This document shows positions 22,591-30,995 of a stretch of 42,708 nt of DNA, piece by piece. Made by a program: the position numbers and the translations under genes. Position 1 is the first letter of the stretch. Each line of letters starts with the position of its first letter. Under the pieces are notes generated by a model that ran no database searches, had not been told where the DNA came from, and was given only the letters and a program-made list of their open reading frames with translations. This stretch comes from JABCPE02 sp963530295 (GTDB taxonomy: Bacteria > Bacteroidota > Bacteroidia > Flavobacteriales > Weeksellaceae): NCBI GenBank assembly GCA_963530295.1, contig CAUSCF010000017.1, forward strand, positions 1 to 42,708, in the 5' to 3' direction.

Positions 22591-23706
22591 ATGAATTGGA
22601 CTCAAATAATAGGACAAAAAAAACTGATAGAAATTCTCCAAGATTCCATCAACAAAGACCGAGTGGCTCACGCTCAGTTATTTGTAGGCGAGGAAGGCTA
22701 TGGCGGGCTTCCTTTGGTTTTAGCCTATGTGCAGGAGCTTTTTAGAAGAGAGAACGAACATTCTGCTCCAAAGGTGGAAACGCTTAATCATGTTGATTTG
22801 CATTTTAGTTTTCCTGTTTTTACTAAAAATAATAATTCTCTGAGTAAGAATTTTTTCCATGAATGGAGAGAGATGATTTTGGCTAATCCTTATGCATCTA
22901 TTCATGATTGGGGAGAGATTTTAGACGCAAATAAACAGTTACTCATTTCTGTAGATGAAGTGGAGGAATGGGGGAAGATTTTTAGCCTAAAAAGTTATGA
23001 AGGAGGAACGAAAATCCTTATTGTATGGGGGATAGATAAGATGAATGCTTCAGCAGCGAATAAATTTTTGAAGTTTTTGGAAGAACCACCAGAAAAAACA
23101 AAAATCTTCCTATTGACCAATAGTATAGAAAATATTTTACAGACCATTTTGTCTCGTTGTCAGATAATAGAAGTTCCAAGAATAGAGGACGAAGATATCC
23201 AAAATGCACTGCTCAGCCTTTATGAAATCTCGGAAGAGCAGGCAAGAGAAATAGCCTATCAGTCGCAGGGGAATTTTAATGTTGCTCAAAAAATAGCTGA
23301 GAAAGGCAGGTTAGATGATGATTTTGAGGAGTTATTCATCACTTGGGTGAGAAATGCTTTTCAGGCAAAGAAAAAGCCTGTTGTTTTGCGAGAGATTATT
23401 CGTTGGGCAGGAGGAATATCCGAGTGGAGTAGAGATAAACAGAAGGATTTTTTGAATTATTGTTTAGAGATGTTTCGTCTGGCTCTGATTCAAAATTATG
23501 GAGCAGAAGAGTTGGTTTATAAGAAATTGACTAAAAATAATTTTAATTGGGATGCCTTTTCTACATACATTCAAGGAGCAAATATAGAACTTATTTTAGA
23601 TGAAATCAATTTGGCAGATTTACATATTCAAAGAAATGCCAATCCTAAAATTGTTTGGACAGATTTAGGAATAAAACTGATAAGATACATTCATAAAGGA
23701 TATTAA
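22591..23706 (+). CDS. holB: DNA polymerase III delta' subunit
   Basis: This 371-residue clamp-loader subunit acts with DnaX and delta to open the sliding clamp. It has the N-terminal IIGQKKLIEILQDSINKDRVAHAQLF (shortened, 1-30), a degraded P-loop (VGEEGYGGLPL, no Lys), as expected because delta' does not hydrolyse ATP, and then INKM-type DKMNASAANKFLKFLEEPPE and the conserved ILSRCQIIEVP arginine-finger region (about 189-199). The C-terminal half is helical collar. It stands alone between divergent and convergent neighbours, with its own promoter box and terminator. Confidence 0.92.
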   Translation: MNWTQIIGQKKLIEILQDSINKDRVAHAQLFVGEEGYGGLPLVLAYVQELFRRENEHSAPKVETLNHVDLHFSFPVFTKNNNSLSKNFFHEWREMILANPYASIHDWGEILDANKQLLISVDEVEEWGKIFSLKSYEGGTKILIVWGIDKMNASAANKFLKFLEEPPEKTKIFLLTNSIENILQTILSRCQIIEVPRIEDEDIQNALLSLYEISEEQAREIAYQSQGNFNVAQKIAEKGRLDDDFEELFITWVRNAFQAKKKPVVLREIIRWAGGISEWSRDKQKDFLNYCLEMFRLALIQNYGAEELVYKKLTKNNFNWDAFSTYIQGANIELILDEINLADLHIQRNANPKIVWTDLGIKLIRYIHKGY

Positions 23707-23735
23707 AAAAACCTCTTTTTTAAAAGAGGTTTTTT
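23705..23735. terminator. Bidirectional terminator between holB and rplI
   Basis: A 14-pair stem (AAAAAACCTCTTTT/AAAAGAGGTTTTTT) has a 2-base loop. T runs on both strands serve the two convergent transcripts. Confidence 0.88.
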
Positions 23736-23754
23736 ATTTTATAAAAGTCAGAAA

Positions 23755-24234
23755 CTAAGCTTCTTCTTTTTTAGCAGGAGCTGCAGGAGCATCAGATACT
23801 ACATCAAATTCGTATTCATGCTCTACATCTCTGTGAAGTCTGATTTTAGCAGAGAATTTACCTAATCTCTTGATAGAGTTACCAGGGATCCTGATATATT
23901 TTTTATCAACATTTACACCAGCGTTTGCAAGAGCTTCAGCTAGGTTGATATTGTTGATAGAACCAAATAATCTATCTCCAGAACCTACTTTAGCAGCGAT
24001 AGAAACAGTAGTTTTTTTCAATTGTTCTACGATGCTCTTCGCAGCAGCGATTAGTTTAGCTTCTTCTTCTTTTCTTGCTTCTAGTGTAGCAGCAAGTTCT
24101 GCTCTGTTTTTAGGTGTAGCCAAAACTGCTAATCCTTGTGGAATAAGGAAGTTTCTAGCATAACCTGGTTTTACTGATACTGTATCGAATTCAAGTCCTA
24201 AATTCTCTACATCTTTTTTTAGAATGATTTCCAT
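23755..24234 (-). CDS. rplI: 50S ribosomal protein L9
   Basis: This 159-residue large-subunit protein has the N-terminal fold MEIILKKDVENLGLEFDTVSVKPGYARNFLIPQGLA (written in part), the long connecting helix rich in Ala/Glu/Lys (AELAATLEARKEEEAKLIAAAKS) and the C-terminal domain starting GSGDRLFGSINNINLAEAL. A short Ala/Pro/Lys tail (AAPAKKEEA) extends past the usual end of about 150 residues, as in other flavobacteria. It is third in the conserved rpsF-rpsR-rplI operon. Confidence 0.97.
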   Translation of the reverse strand: MEIILKKDVENLGLEFDTVSVKPGYARNFLIPQGLAVLATPKNRAELAATLEARKEEEAKLIAAAKSIVEQLKKTTVSIAAKVGSGDRLFGSINNINLAEALANAGVNVDKKYIRIPGNSIKRLGKFSAKIRLHRDVEHEYEFDVVSDAPAAPAKKEEA

Positions 24235-24261
24235 TTTGTTGTTGTCCGTTTTGCGTTAGAA

Positions 24262-24564
24262 TTATTTTAATAAATCAGCAACATAAGGCATTAATGCAAG
24301 GTGTCTTGCTCTCTTAATAGCTGCAGAAACTTTTCTTTGGTATTTTAAAGAAGTTCCTGTGTATCTTCTTGGTAAAATTTTACCTTGTTCGTTTACGAAT
24401 TGTAGAAGGAAGTTAGTATCCTTGTAATCTACATATTTTATTCCGTATTTTCTAAATCTACAGTATTTTTTATCAGATTTAGTATTGATATCCAGCGGAG
24501 TAAGGAATTTTACTTCAGATTCTCCTCCTGCTGCGGCTTGTTGTGCCATTTCATCTATTGCCAT
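24262..24564 (-). CDS. rpsR: 30S ribosomal protein S18
   Basis: This 100-residue protein contains the S18 core YCRFRKYGIKYVDYKD, LLQFVNEQGKILPRRYTGTS (in part) and QRKVSAAIKRARHLALMPYV. It forms a heterodimer with S6 on the 30S platform. About 25 extra N-terminal residues (MAIDEMAQQAAAGGE) precede the core, as is common in Bacteroidota. It lies between rpsF and rplI, with gaps of 28 and 27 bases. Confidence 0.97.
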   Translation of the reverse strand: MAIDEMAQQAAAGGESEVKFLTPLDINTKSDKKYCRFRKYGIKYVDYKDTNFLLQFVNEQGKILPRRYTGTSLKYQRKVSAAIKRARHLALMPYVADLLK

Positions 24565-24592
24565 TTGAATAAATTTTTAAAGGGTTAATAAA

Positions 24593-24934
24593 TTAAGCTT
24601 TTTGAGATTTTAGTTTAGCTCTTCTTGTAACAGCGTATTCTACTGCGTGTTTGTCAAGTTTAGTAGTAAGGTAACGGATTACTCTTTCATCTCTCTTGAA
24701 AGCTAATTCTAAGTCTGCCACTACTGCTCCTTCTCCTTTGAACTCTATCAAAGTGTAGAATCCATTTTTCTTTAATTGGATAGGGTAAGCCAATTTTCTA
24801 AGTCCCCAATTTTCTTTTGCTACAATTTCGCAATTGTGCTCCTTTAAAAGGTCTTCAAATTTTCTCACTGCTTCCTCCACCTGAGAATCAGATAGAACGG
24901 GAGTTAAAATGAAAACAGTTTCATAATGATTCAT
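24593..24934 (-). CDS. rpsF: 30S ribosomal protein S6
   Basis: This 113-residue protein starts MNHYETVFILTPVLSDSQV, the universal S6 opening. It continues with ENWGLRKLAYPIQLKKNGFY and LAFKRDERVIRYLTTKLD, and has a basic C-terminal tail. It is first gene of the rpsF-rpsR-rplI operon, preceded by a complete promoter (24964-24994). The leader is about 25 bases, too short for the known S6:S18-binding leader element of other bacteria. Confidence 0.97.
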   Translation of the reverse strand: MNHYETVFILTPVLSDSQVEEAVRKFEDLLKEHNCEIVAKENWGLRKLAYPIQLKKNGFYTLIEFKGEGAVVADLELAFKRDERVIRYLTTKLDKHAVEYAVTRRAKLKSQKA

Positions 24935-24963
24935 AATGTTGAAATATTTATTTAATTAGTTTG

Positions 24964-24994
24964 CAAAAGTATTGCTTTTTTTTGAACTGTGCAA
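24964..24994 (-). promoter_or_regulatory. Complete promoter of the rpsF operon (TTG-N20-TACTTTTG)
   Basis: On the minus strand, TTG (24994-24992), 20 bases, and TACTTTTG (24971-24964) match the Bacteroidota consensus exactly. The box ends 29 bases before the rpsF ATG. Confidence 0.7.
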
Positions 24995-25081
24995 ATTCAT
25001 TACTAAATTTAATGATAAATAATTGTAAATAGATACATTATTAAATTCACAAATTACATCATCAAAGTATTTATTCTAGGT

Positions 25082-25113
25082 AAAAAACAAACCAGCCCTC
25101 TTTTGAAGGCTGG
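25082..25113 (-). terminator. Terminator of the M16 peptidase operon
   Basis: Read on the minus strand, CCAGCCTTC/GAGGGCTGG (9 pairs, one G-U) with an AAAA loop is followed by a T-rich tail. It lies 19 bases after the operon's last stop. Confidence 0.8.
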
Positions 25114-25131
25114 CTGTTGGTTAATGGATGA

Positions 25132-27171
25132 TTATTTAAAATCTTTATCCGTTGCTTTATTGATTTCGTAGGATTTTACATCAGAGTTCATTTCTATACC
25201 ACCCATATTTTGGCTGATTTTGAAAGGAAGCTTCACTCCAGAAACCTCCTTGTAATCGGAGTAGTAAGTAGGAACTATGACTTCTTGTCCTTGCATTTTC
25301 TGTGTTTGGGATTCACCTACTTTTAGCCCAGTTTTTACGCTGTAGAAGTAAGTTTTATTTCCCTTTTTTATGGCATAAACTTCTTCTCCGTTCACATTTT
25401 CAATGCCTCTTAATGTCGTATTTTTAGCATTGAAAGTCAGTTCTGGGAAGATTTCTTTATTTGCAGCCAACTCTTCTTTTAGTTCTGCTGGTAGAGGCTG
25501 TTTTTGTCCTTGTGCCATGATGTAGCCGTCCTTTCCATCAAAAACGATTTTCTGCATACTCTGTCCCATCATTTTCATCTCTACGGATGTTTTTCCTCCT
25601 TTTGCAGCTAAAGTAATGGTTTCTATGGTCATTCCTTGTACTGATGCAGAAGCATTCATCTGTAATGAATTGATTTTCTCTACATTTGCTTTTCCTCCAA
25701 TAGCAGCGATGTATTTTTGCCCGATGGATTCAGCGGTAACGCCCGCAGCTATTTTCTTTGTTTCTGGTTTAGAAGCAGGATTCGCAAATTTGTCAAAGTA
25801 TTTCACTGGATAACCTAATTTTTCTAAACCATCTGCGATTTCAGAGCCTTTTCCAGCCACGAAAATTCTACTTTGGTTAGGAAGGATATTGGCTTTTGCA
25901 GCAGCAGAAACATCAGCAGTAGTTACTTTGTCTATGGATTTCAAATAATTAGCATAGAAATCAGCAGGAAGGCTGTAAAGTCTTTCATTAAGAGCAAACC
26001 TAGCGATAGTTTCAGGTTTTTCTAATGACATGATGAACTCTCCTTTTAGTTTGGCTTTTGCATTGGCTAATTCCTCAGGTTTTATTTGAGAAATACCTTT
26101 TAATTCGTTCATGAATTCTACGACAGCCTTGTCCGTTACTTCGTTTCTTACACTTGCATTAGCAGTGAAGCTTGGGCTGTATTTGTTTGTAGAAAGACGA
26201 GAATAAGCTCCATAAGTATAGCCGTTTTTCTCACGAAGATTCATGAACAATCTAGCTTCGCCACCGCCACCAAGGATGTAGTTGGCAATCACTCCGCTAA
26301 AATATTGTGGGTCTTTCATTTGGAGAGTGGTAGGGTTCCCTACACGGATAACAGATTGCACAGCTGTAGGTACATCTACGATGTTGATTTCCGTAGCAGG
26401 TAGTTTTTTAGCAGGTTCTACCGCAGCGAATTTAGTTCCAGATTTTTTCCATTTTCCGAATTCTTTTTCCACTAATTTTTTGATTTCGGAAGTTTTTACA
26501 TCACCTATGATCACCAAATAAGCATTGTCTGGTGCATAGTATTTTTTATAAAAATCCTGAACATCTTTCAGCTGGATTCTGTTGATGCTTTCTTCAGTTA
26601 CAAATTCACCAAGAGCGGTATTTTTACCATAAGTAAGCGCATTATCAACTCGTCTAGCGATTTCACCAGCATCTTTTTCTTTTGTTTTTAATCCCTCGAT
26701 AGTTCTTTCTTTGGATTTAGATACTTCTTCCGCAGAGAATTTTGGATTGATAATAGCATCCGCCATCAAGCTGATAACCTGCGTAGAGTATTTAGAAAGG
26801 GTATTAGCTCCTGCTCCTTCTGAAGAAAAACTAAGATAAGCTCCTAAGAAATCAATTTTTTTGTTGAATTCCTCTTTGCTTAGTTTGGTAGTTCCCATGC
26901 CAAGCTGGTCAGCCATGATTTCTCCAACACCTACAATATTTCCTTCATAAACAGGAGGTCTGTCTATAGTAAGACGGATATTTACTCTTGGAAGTTTGTT
27001 ATTTTCCACTACCAGTACAGTAAGTCCATTTTTAAGTTTAAAAGTGCTGGGCTTTGCAATGTTGATAGCAGGTGTAGGGCCTGGTTTAGGCATTGCATTG
27101 ATGTCAATATTTTGTGCATAGACCATTCCAGAAAATAGGAATGTAGCCGCGATATATTTAATGTTCTTCAT
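25132..27171 (-). CDS. M16-family partner subunit without zinc site, with extra C-terminal domain
   Basis: The 679-residue exported protein has a signal peptide (MKNIKYIAATFLFSGMVYAQ). Residues about 30-460 are two M16 halves. The HxxEH zinc motif is missing: the equivalent segment reads GEIMADQLGMGTTKL. The second half keeps the R/Y motif LREKNGYTYGAYS, which in heterodimeric M16 enzymes helps bind substrate. After about residue 480 an extra domain of some 200 residues follows (YIAAIGGKANVEKINSLQM onward) with LolA-like beta strands (TIETITLAAKGGKTSVEMKMMG in part, YSDYKEVSGVKLPFKI). It likely forms a dimer with the active subunit encoded 7 bases upstream. Confidence 0.88.
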   Translation of the reverse strand: MKNIKYIAATFLFSGMVYAQNIDINAMPKPGPTPAINIAKPSTFKLKNGLTVLVVENNKLPRVNIRLTIDRPPVYEGNIVGVGEIMADQLGMGTTKLSKEEFNKKIDFLGAYLSFSSEGAGANTLSKYSTQVISLMADAIINPKFSAEEVSKSKERTIEGLKTKEKDAGEIARRVDNALTYGKNTALGEFVTEESINRIQLKDVQDFYKKYYAPDNAYLVIIGDVKTSEIKKLVEKEFGKWKKSGTKFAAVEPAKKLPATEINIVDVPTAVQSVIRVGNPTTLQMKDPQYFSGVIANYILGGGGEARLFMNLREKNGYTYGAYSRLSTNKYSPSFTANASVRNEVTDKAVVEFMNELKGISQIKPEELANAKAKLKGEFIMSLEKPETIARFALNERLYSLPADFYANYLKSIDKVTTADVSAAAKANILPNQSRIFVAGKGSEIADGLEKLGYPVKYFDKFANPASKPETKKIAAGVTAESIGQKYIAAIGGKANVEKINSLQMNASASVQGMTIETITLAAKGGKTSVEMKMMGQSMQKIVFDGKDGYIMAQGQKQPLPAELKEELAANKEIFPELTFNAKNTTLRGIENVNGEEVYAIKKGNKTYFYSVKTGLKVGESQTQKMQGQEVIVPTYYSDYKEVSGVKLPFKISQNMGGIEMNSDVKSYEINKATDKDFK

Positions 27172-27178
27172 TGGTCAA

Positions 27179-28489
27179 TTATTTTTTAGGTAAGTAGTTA
27201 ATGATAGCTCTTTGGTTGCTGTTTAGGTATTTTCTAGCAGCATTTCTCAAATCTTCTCTCGTGATAGAGCGATAGATGTTGATTTCTTCGTTAATCAAGT
27301 TGGTGTTCCCTTTTAGTAAATAGCTGTCTGCTAGTGTATTAGCGATACCTTCCACAGAAGAGTTAGCATTTACGAAATCGTTTTCCAATTGGTTTTGAAG
27401 TTTTTGATAATCTTCCTCTGAAATTAGATCTGTCTGAAGTTTTTTGATTTCAGCATCGATGTCTTTTTTCAAAACATCTTTTGAAGTATTTCCCATAGGA
27501 ATAGCGAAGAAAGCAAAGATACTATGGTCTACCAATCCAAGGTTGAACGCTTCTACAGCCAATGCTTTTTTCTCATTATCTACTAATTTTTTATAAAGAA
27601 CAGAAGATTTACCTTTGCTTAGGTAGCTTCCCAGCATGTTTAGAATGTAGGCATCTCTCTCCTTTGCGGCAGGTGTTCTGTAAGCGAAGATATAAGCAGG
27701 AATCTGGATGTTAGCATCATATACCGTTTCCTCAAACTCTTGTGTAATAGGAGTTTCTTTTGGGAAATTACGAGTAACAGGTGTTCCTTTTGGGATGCTG
27801 CCAAAATATTCGTTAATCCATTTTTTAGTCTGCTCTGGTTTGATGTCTCCAGCGACTACCAATGTAGCATTGTTAGGGATGTAATATTTCTTAAAGAAAG
27901 CATTAAATTCTTCTAATTTTGCTGAATTTAAATCCTCCATAGAACCGATAACAGTTCCTTTATAAGGGTGTTTTTTGAATAAAGTAGTAAGAATAGCGTT
28001 AAAAAGCCCACCATAAGGCTGGTTGTCCATTCTTAGTCTTTTTTCTTCTTTTACTACTTCTCTCTGAGTATCTACTCCAATCTGATTGATGACAGGATGT
28101 CTTAGTCTTTCTGCTTCCATCCAAAGCCCGAGCTGTTCGTTATTAGAAGGGAAAGTTTCATAGTAGTAGGTACGGTCTGGGCTTGTGTTTGCATTGTTAG
28201 AACCTCCGTTAGAAGATACTAATTTGAACCACTCGCCTCGTTTGATGTTTTTAGTTCCTTCAAATAAAAGGTGCTCAAAAAAGTGTGCAAAACCAGTTCT
28301 CCCAGCAGCTTCATCCTTTGCGCCCACATGGTACATTACCGAAGTGGTCACCACAGGAGCAGAATTGTCTTGGTGTAAAATCACATGTAACCCGTTTGGC
28401 AAATCATATTCTTCAAACTTGATTTGCTGCGCATTAAACAGCATTGCGAAAGAAGCTGCCATTGCGATTGATAGAAATCTTTTTCTCAT
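27179..28489 (-). CDS. M16-family zinc metalloprotease, active subunit
   Basis: The 436-residue exported protease has a signal peptide (residues 1-20, ending FNAQ). The inverted zinc motif is H69-F-F-E-H73, and the third ligand is probably E149 in REVVKEEKRLRMDNQPYG (148 is also Glu). Downstream, GDIKPEQTKKWINEYFG and the second M16 half follow, but the R/Y motif of the second half is not obvious, which fits its location in the partner. Periplasmic M16 enzymes degrade peptides and unfolded chains; the substrate is unknown. It is the first gene of a two-gene operon. Confidence 0.92.
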   Translation of the reverse strand: MRKRFLSIAMAASFAMLFNAQQIKFEEYDLPNGLHVILHQDNSAPVVTTSVMYHVGAKDEAAGRTGFAHFFEHLLFEGTKNIKRGEWFKLVSSNGGSNNANTSPDRTYYYETFPSNNEQLGLWMEAERLRHPVINQIGVDTQREVVKEEKRLRMDNQPYGGLFNAILTTLFKKHPYKGTVIGSMEDLNSAKLEEFNAFFKKYYIPNNATLVVAGDIKPEQTKKWINEYFGSIPKGTPVTRNFPKETPITQEFEETVYDANIQIPAYIFAYRTPAAKERDAYILNMLGSYLSKGKSSVLYKKLVDNEKKALAVEAFNLGLVDHSIFAFFAIPMGNTSKDVLKKDIDAEIKKLQTDLISEEDYQKLQNQLENDFVNANSSVEGIANTLADSYLLKGNTNLINEEINIYRSITREDLRNAARKYLNSNQRAIINYLPKK

Positions 28490-28620
28490 AAAAATTCAAA
28501 TTTTACTCTATTAGTATAAAAAATAACGAAATGTTACAAAATTAACAAAATTTTTTATTGAAAAGTGTTTTTCTTTCATAATCCGAAAAAATAATTAGAA
28601 AAATAAAAGAAAAAATAGTT

Positions 28621-28628
28621 TAAATTTG
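28621..28628 (+). promoter_or_regulatory. -7 box (TAAATTTG) of the PcrA/UvrD gene
   Basis: An exact TAnnTTTG match ends 23 bases before the preferred ATG (28652). A GTG at 28628 that would add eight residues overlaps the last base of the box. Confidence 0.5.
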
Positions 28629-28651
28629 TGGGCTTAATTTGTTCAAAAAAT

Positions 28652-30991
28652 ATGGATTACCTAAAAGGATTAAATAATGCCCAATATGAAGCTGTGACCA
28701 CTCTACAAGGGCCTCTGATGGTGCTTGCTGGAGCAGGGTCTGGGAAAACTCGTGTTCTTACGATGCGTATAGCACATCTGATAACCAATGGAGCAGATCC
28801 TTTTAATATTCTGGCGCTTACCTTTACCAATAAGGCTGCCCGAGAGATGAAAGAGCGTATCGCAAAGGTGGTAGGAAACAGTGATGCGAAAAGCCTTTGG
28901 ATGGGGACTTTTCACTCTGTTTTTGCTAGGATTTTGAGGAGTGAGGCTCATTATCTCGGTTTTCCATCGAATTTTACGATTTATGACACCCAAGACTCTC
29001 TCAATGTACTGAAAAAAGTCTTGAAAGAGATGAATATAGATTCAGATCTGTACAAGCCAAAGAAAGTGCAGGGCAGAATTTCTCAGTATAAAAATAATCT
29101 GATTACAGTAAAAGCCTATTATAACAATCCAGAGCTGATGGAAGCTGATGAACGGGCTAATATGAAGCTGATGGGACAAATTTACCAGAAATATGTGGAA
29201 ACCTGTTTCAAGAACGGGGCGATGGATTTTGATGATTTGTTATTGAGAACCAACGAGTTACTTACGAGGTTTCCAGAGGTTTTAGCGAAATATCAGGATA
29301 GATTTCGGTATATTTTGGTGGATGAGTATCAGGATACGAACCATTCTCAGTATCTGATAGTGAAGGCTTTAGCGTCTAAATTTGAAAATATATGTGTGGT
29401 GGGGGATGATGCGCAGTCTATCTACTCTTTCCGTGGGGCTAATATTCATAATATTTTGAATTTTAAAAAGGATTATCCCGATGCGAAAATCGTTTCATTG
29501 GAGCAAAATTACCGTTCTACACAGAATATTGTAAATGCGGCTAATGATTTGATTTCCAAAAATATAAATCAGTTTGAGAAAAATGTATTCAGTGATAACG
29601 AAATCGGAGAAAAGATAAAAGTCTACCGCTCTCTATCTGATGCAGATGAGGCGAACTTTGTGGCGGGAAATATCTGGGAACAGCATAATTTTAATCAGAA
29701 AAAATTTAATGATTTTGCGATTCTGTATCGTACAAACTCCCAGACCAGAGCCTTCGAAGATGCACTGAGGAGGAAAAATATCCCTTACCGAGTGTATGGC
29801 GGGCTGTCTTTTTACCAAAGAAAAGAAATAAAGGATTTGCTGGCGTATCTCAGACTTTTGGTTAATGAAAATGATTCAGAAGCCTTGCTTAGAATTATCA
29901 ATTATCCGATGCGTGGGATAGGAGAGACGACACAGAATAAACTCATTGTTTATGCCGACTCGATAGGGCTGTCTATTGCTAATGTGCTGGATGCTCTGCC
30001 GTTTCATGCACCGAATTTAGGGCTAAATAATTCGGCTTTAACTAAACTGAATGATTTTTGGCAGATGATAAAGGCTTTCCAAGTGATGCTGAAAACAGAA
30101 AATGTCTATCAAGTAGCGATGGAAGTAGCCAAAAAGAGTGGTTTGATAAAATCCTTGAAAGAAGACCAAACGCCAGAAGGCATCTCACGAGTGGAAAATA
30201 TTCAGGAATTGATGAACTCCATGCAGGGTTTTATAGATGAACAGCAGCAGCTGGAAGATGGCGACCCGAGTTTGTCTAATTTCCTAGAAAATATAGCCTT
30301 ATCGGCTGATACACAGGAAAATGATGAGGAAGGTGATAAAGTCTCTCTGATGACGATACACTTATCCAAAGGGCTGGAATTTCCTATTGTCTACATCGTA
30401 GGGCTGGAAGAAGGTTTGTTCCCGAGTTTTATGAGTTCTAACTCTCGTGAGGAGCTGGAAGAGGAGCGCAGACTGTTCTATGTAGCCCTCACAAGAGCCG
30501 AAAAACAGGCGTTTTTCTCTTATGCTGTTTCGCGTTTTCAGTGGGGGAAAATCACAGATTCGGAGCCGAGCCGTTTTCTCAGCGAGGTGGATACAGATTA
30601 TTTGGATTTTATCAATCCTATGGTAGAAAATAGGGGGATCAATCGCTCAGGGCTGTCATCTAGTATTTTTGATGATACACCGAGTATGCCAAGGGCTTTC
30701 CAAAAGAAAGAACCGAAGAAAAAACTTTCTACCGATGAACAAAAATTACCAGAGCAGCCAATTAAAAGGAATTTGACTCCTGTTTCATCTGCGAAAATAA
30801 ATACTCCTGACAGCAGCCAGTCCCAAGATATAGAAGTAGGGGACAGAGTAAGGCATAATCGTTTTGGAGTGGGAGAAGTGCTGTTTTTGGATGGAACAGA
30901 CCCTAATAATGTGAAAGCAAAAATAAAATTTGCCACAGAAGGCGAAAAGAACTTGATTTTGAAATTTGCCAAATTGGAAAAAATAAATTAG
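28652..30991 (+). CDS. UvrD/PcrA-type DNA helicase
   Basis: This 779-residue superfamily 1A helicase moves 3' to 5' on single-stranded DNA in repair and replication restart. Motifs in order are Q motif LNNAQYEAV, Walker A AGAGSGKTRV (about 26-35), motif Ia TFTNKAAREM, motif II VDEYQDTN, motif III GDDAQSIYSFRGA, motif IV QNYRST, motif V HLSKGLEFPIVYIVGLEEG and motif VI RRLFYVALTRA. The C-terminus (about 725-779, GDRVRHNRFGVGEVLFLDG) is the Tudor-like tail that lets PcrA/UvrD bind RNA polymerase. The start is set at MDYLKGLNNAQYEA; the longer GTG form would begin in the promoter box. pfkA follows 4 bases after the stop. Confidence 0.95.
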   Translation: MDYLKGLNNAQYEAVTTLQGPLMVLAGAGSGKTRVLTMRIAHLITNGADPFNILALTFTNKAAREMKERIAKVVGNSDAKSLWMGTFHSVFARILRSEAHYLGFPSNFTIYDTQDSLNVLKKVLKEMNIDSDLYKPKKVQGRISQYKNNLITVKAYYNNPELMEADERANMKLMGQIYQKYVETCFKNGAMDFDDLLLRTNELLTRFPEVLAKYQDRFRYILVDEYQDTNHSQYLIVKALASKFENICVVGDDAQSIYSFRGANIHNILNFKKDYPDAKIVSLEQNYRSTQNIVNAANDLISKNINQFEKNVFSDNEIGEKIKVYRSLSDADEANFVAGNIWEQHNFNQKKFNDFAILYRTNSQTRAFEDALRRKNIPYRVYGGLSFYQRKEIKDLLAYLRLLVNENDSEALLRIINYPMRGIGETTQNKLIVYADSIGLSIANVLDALPFHAPNLGLNNSALTKLNDFWQMIKAFQVMLKTENVYQVAMEVAKKSGLIKSLKEDQTPEGISRVENIQELMNSMQGFIDEQQQLEDGDPSLSNFLENIALSADTQENDEEGDKVSLMTIHLSKGLEFPIVYIVGLEEGLFPSFMSSNSREELEEERRLFYVALTRAEKQAFFSYAVSRFQWGKITDSEPSRFLSEVDTDYLDFINPMVENRGINRSGLSSSIFDDTPSMPRAFQKKEPKKKLSTDEQKLPEQPIKRNLTPVSSAKINTPDSSQSQDIEVGDRVRHNRFGVGEVLFLDGTDPNNVKAKIKFATEGEKNLILKFAKLEKIN

Positions 30992-30995
30992 AAAA

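Noticed and set aside
24935..24963. An S6:S18-binding leader before rpsF
   Set aside because: The leader is about 25 bases and shows no hairpin or CCG element.
24995..25081. AT-rich gap between the rpsF promoter and the M16 terminator
   Set aside because: No frame, hairpin or repeat is convincing; it looks like ordinary spacer.
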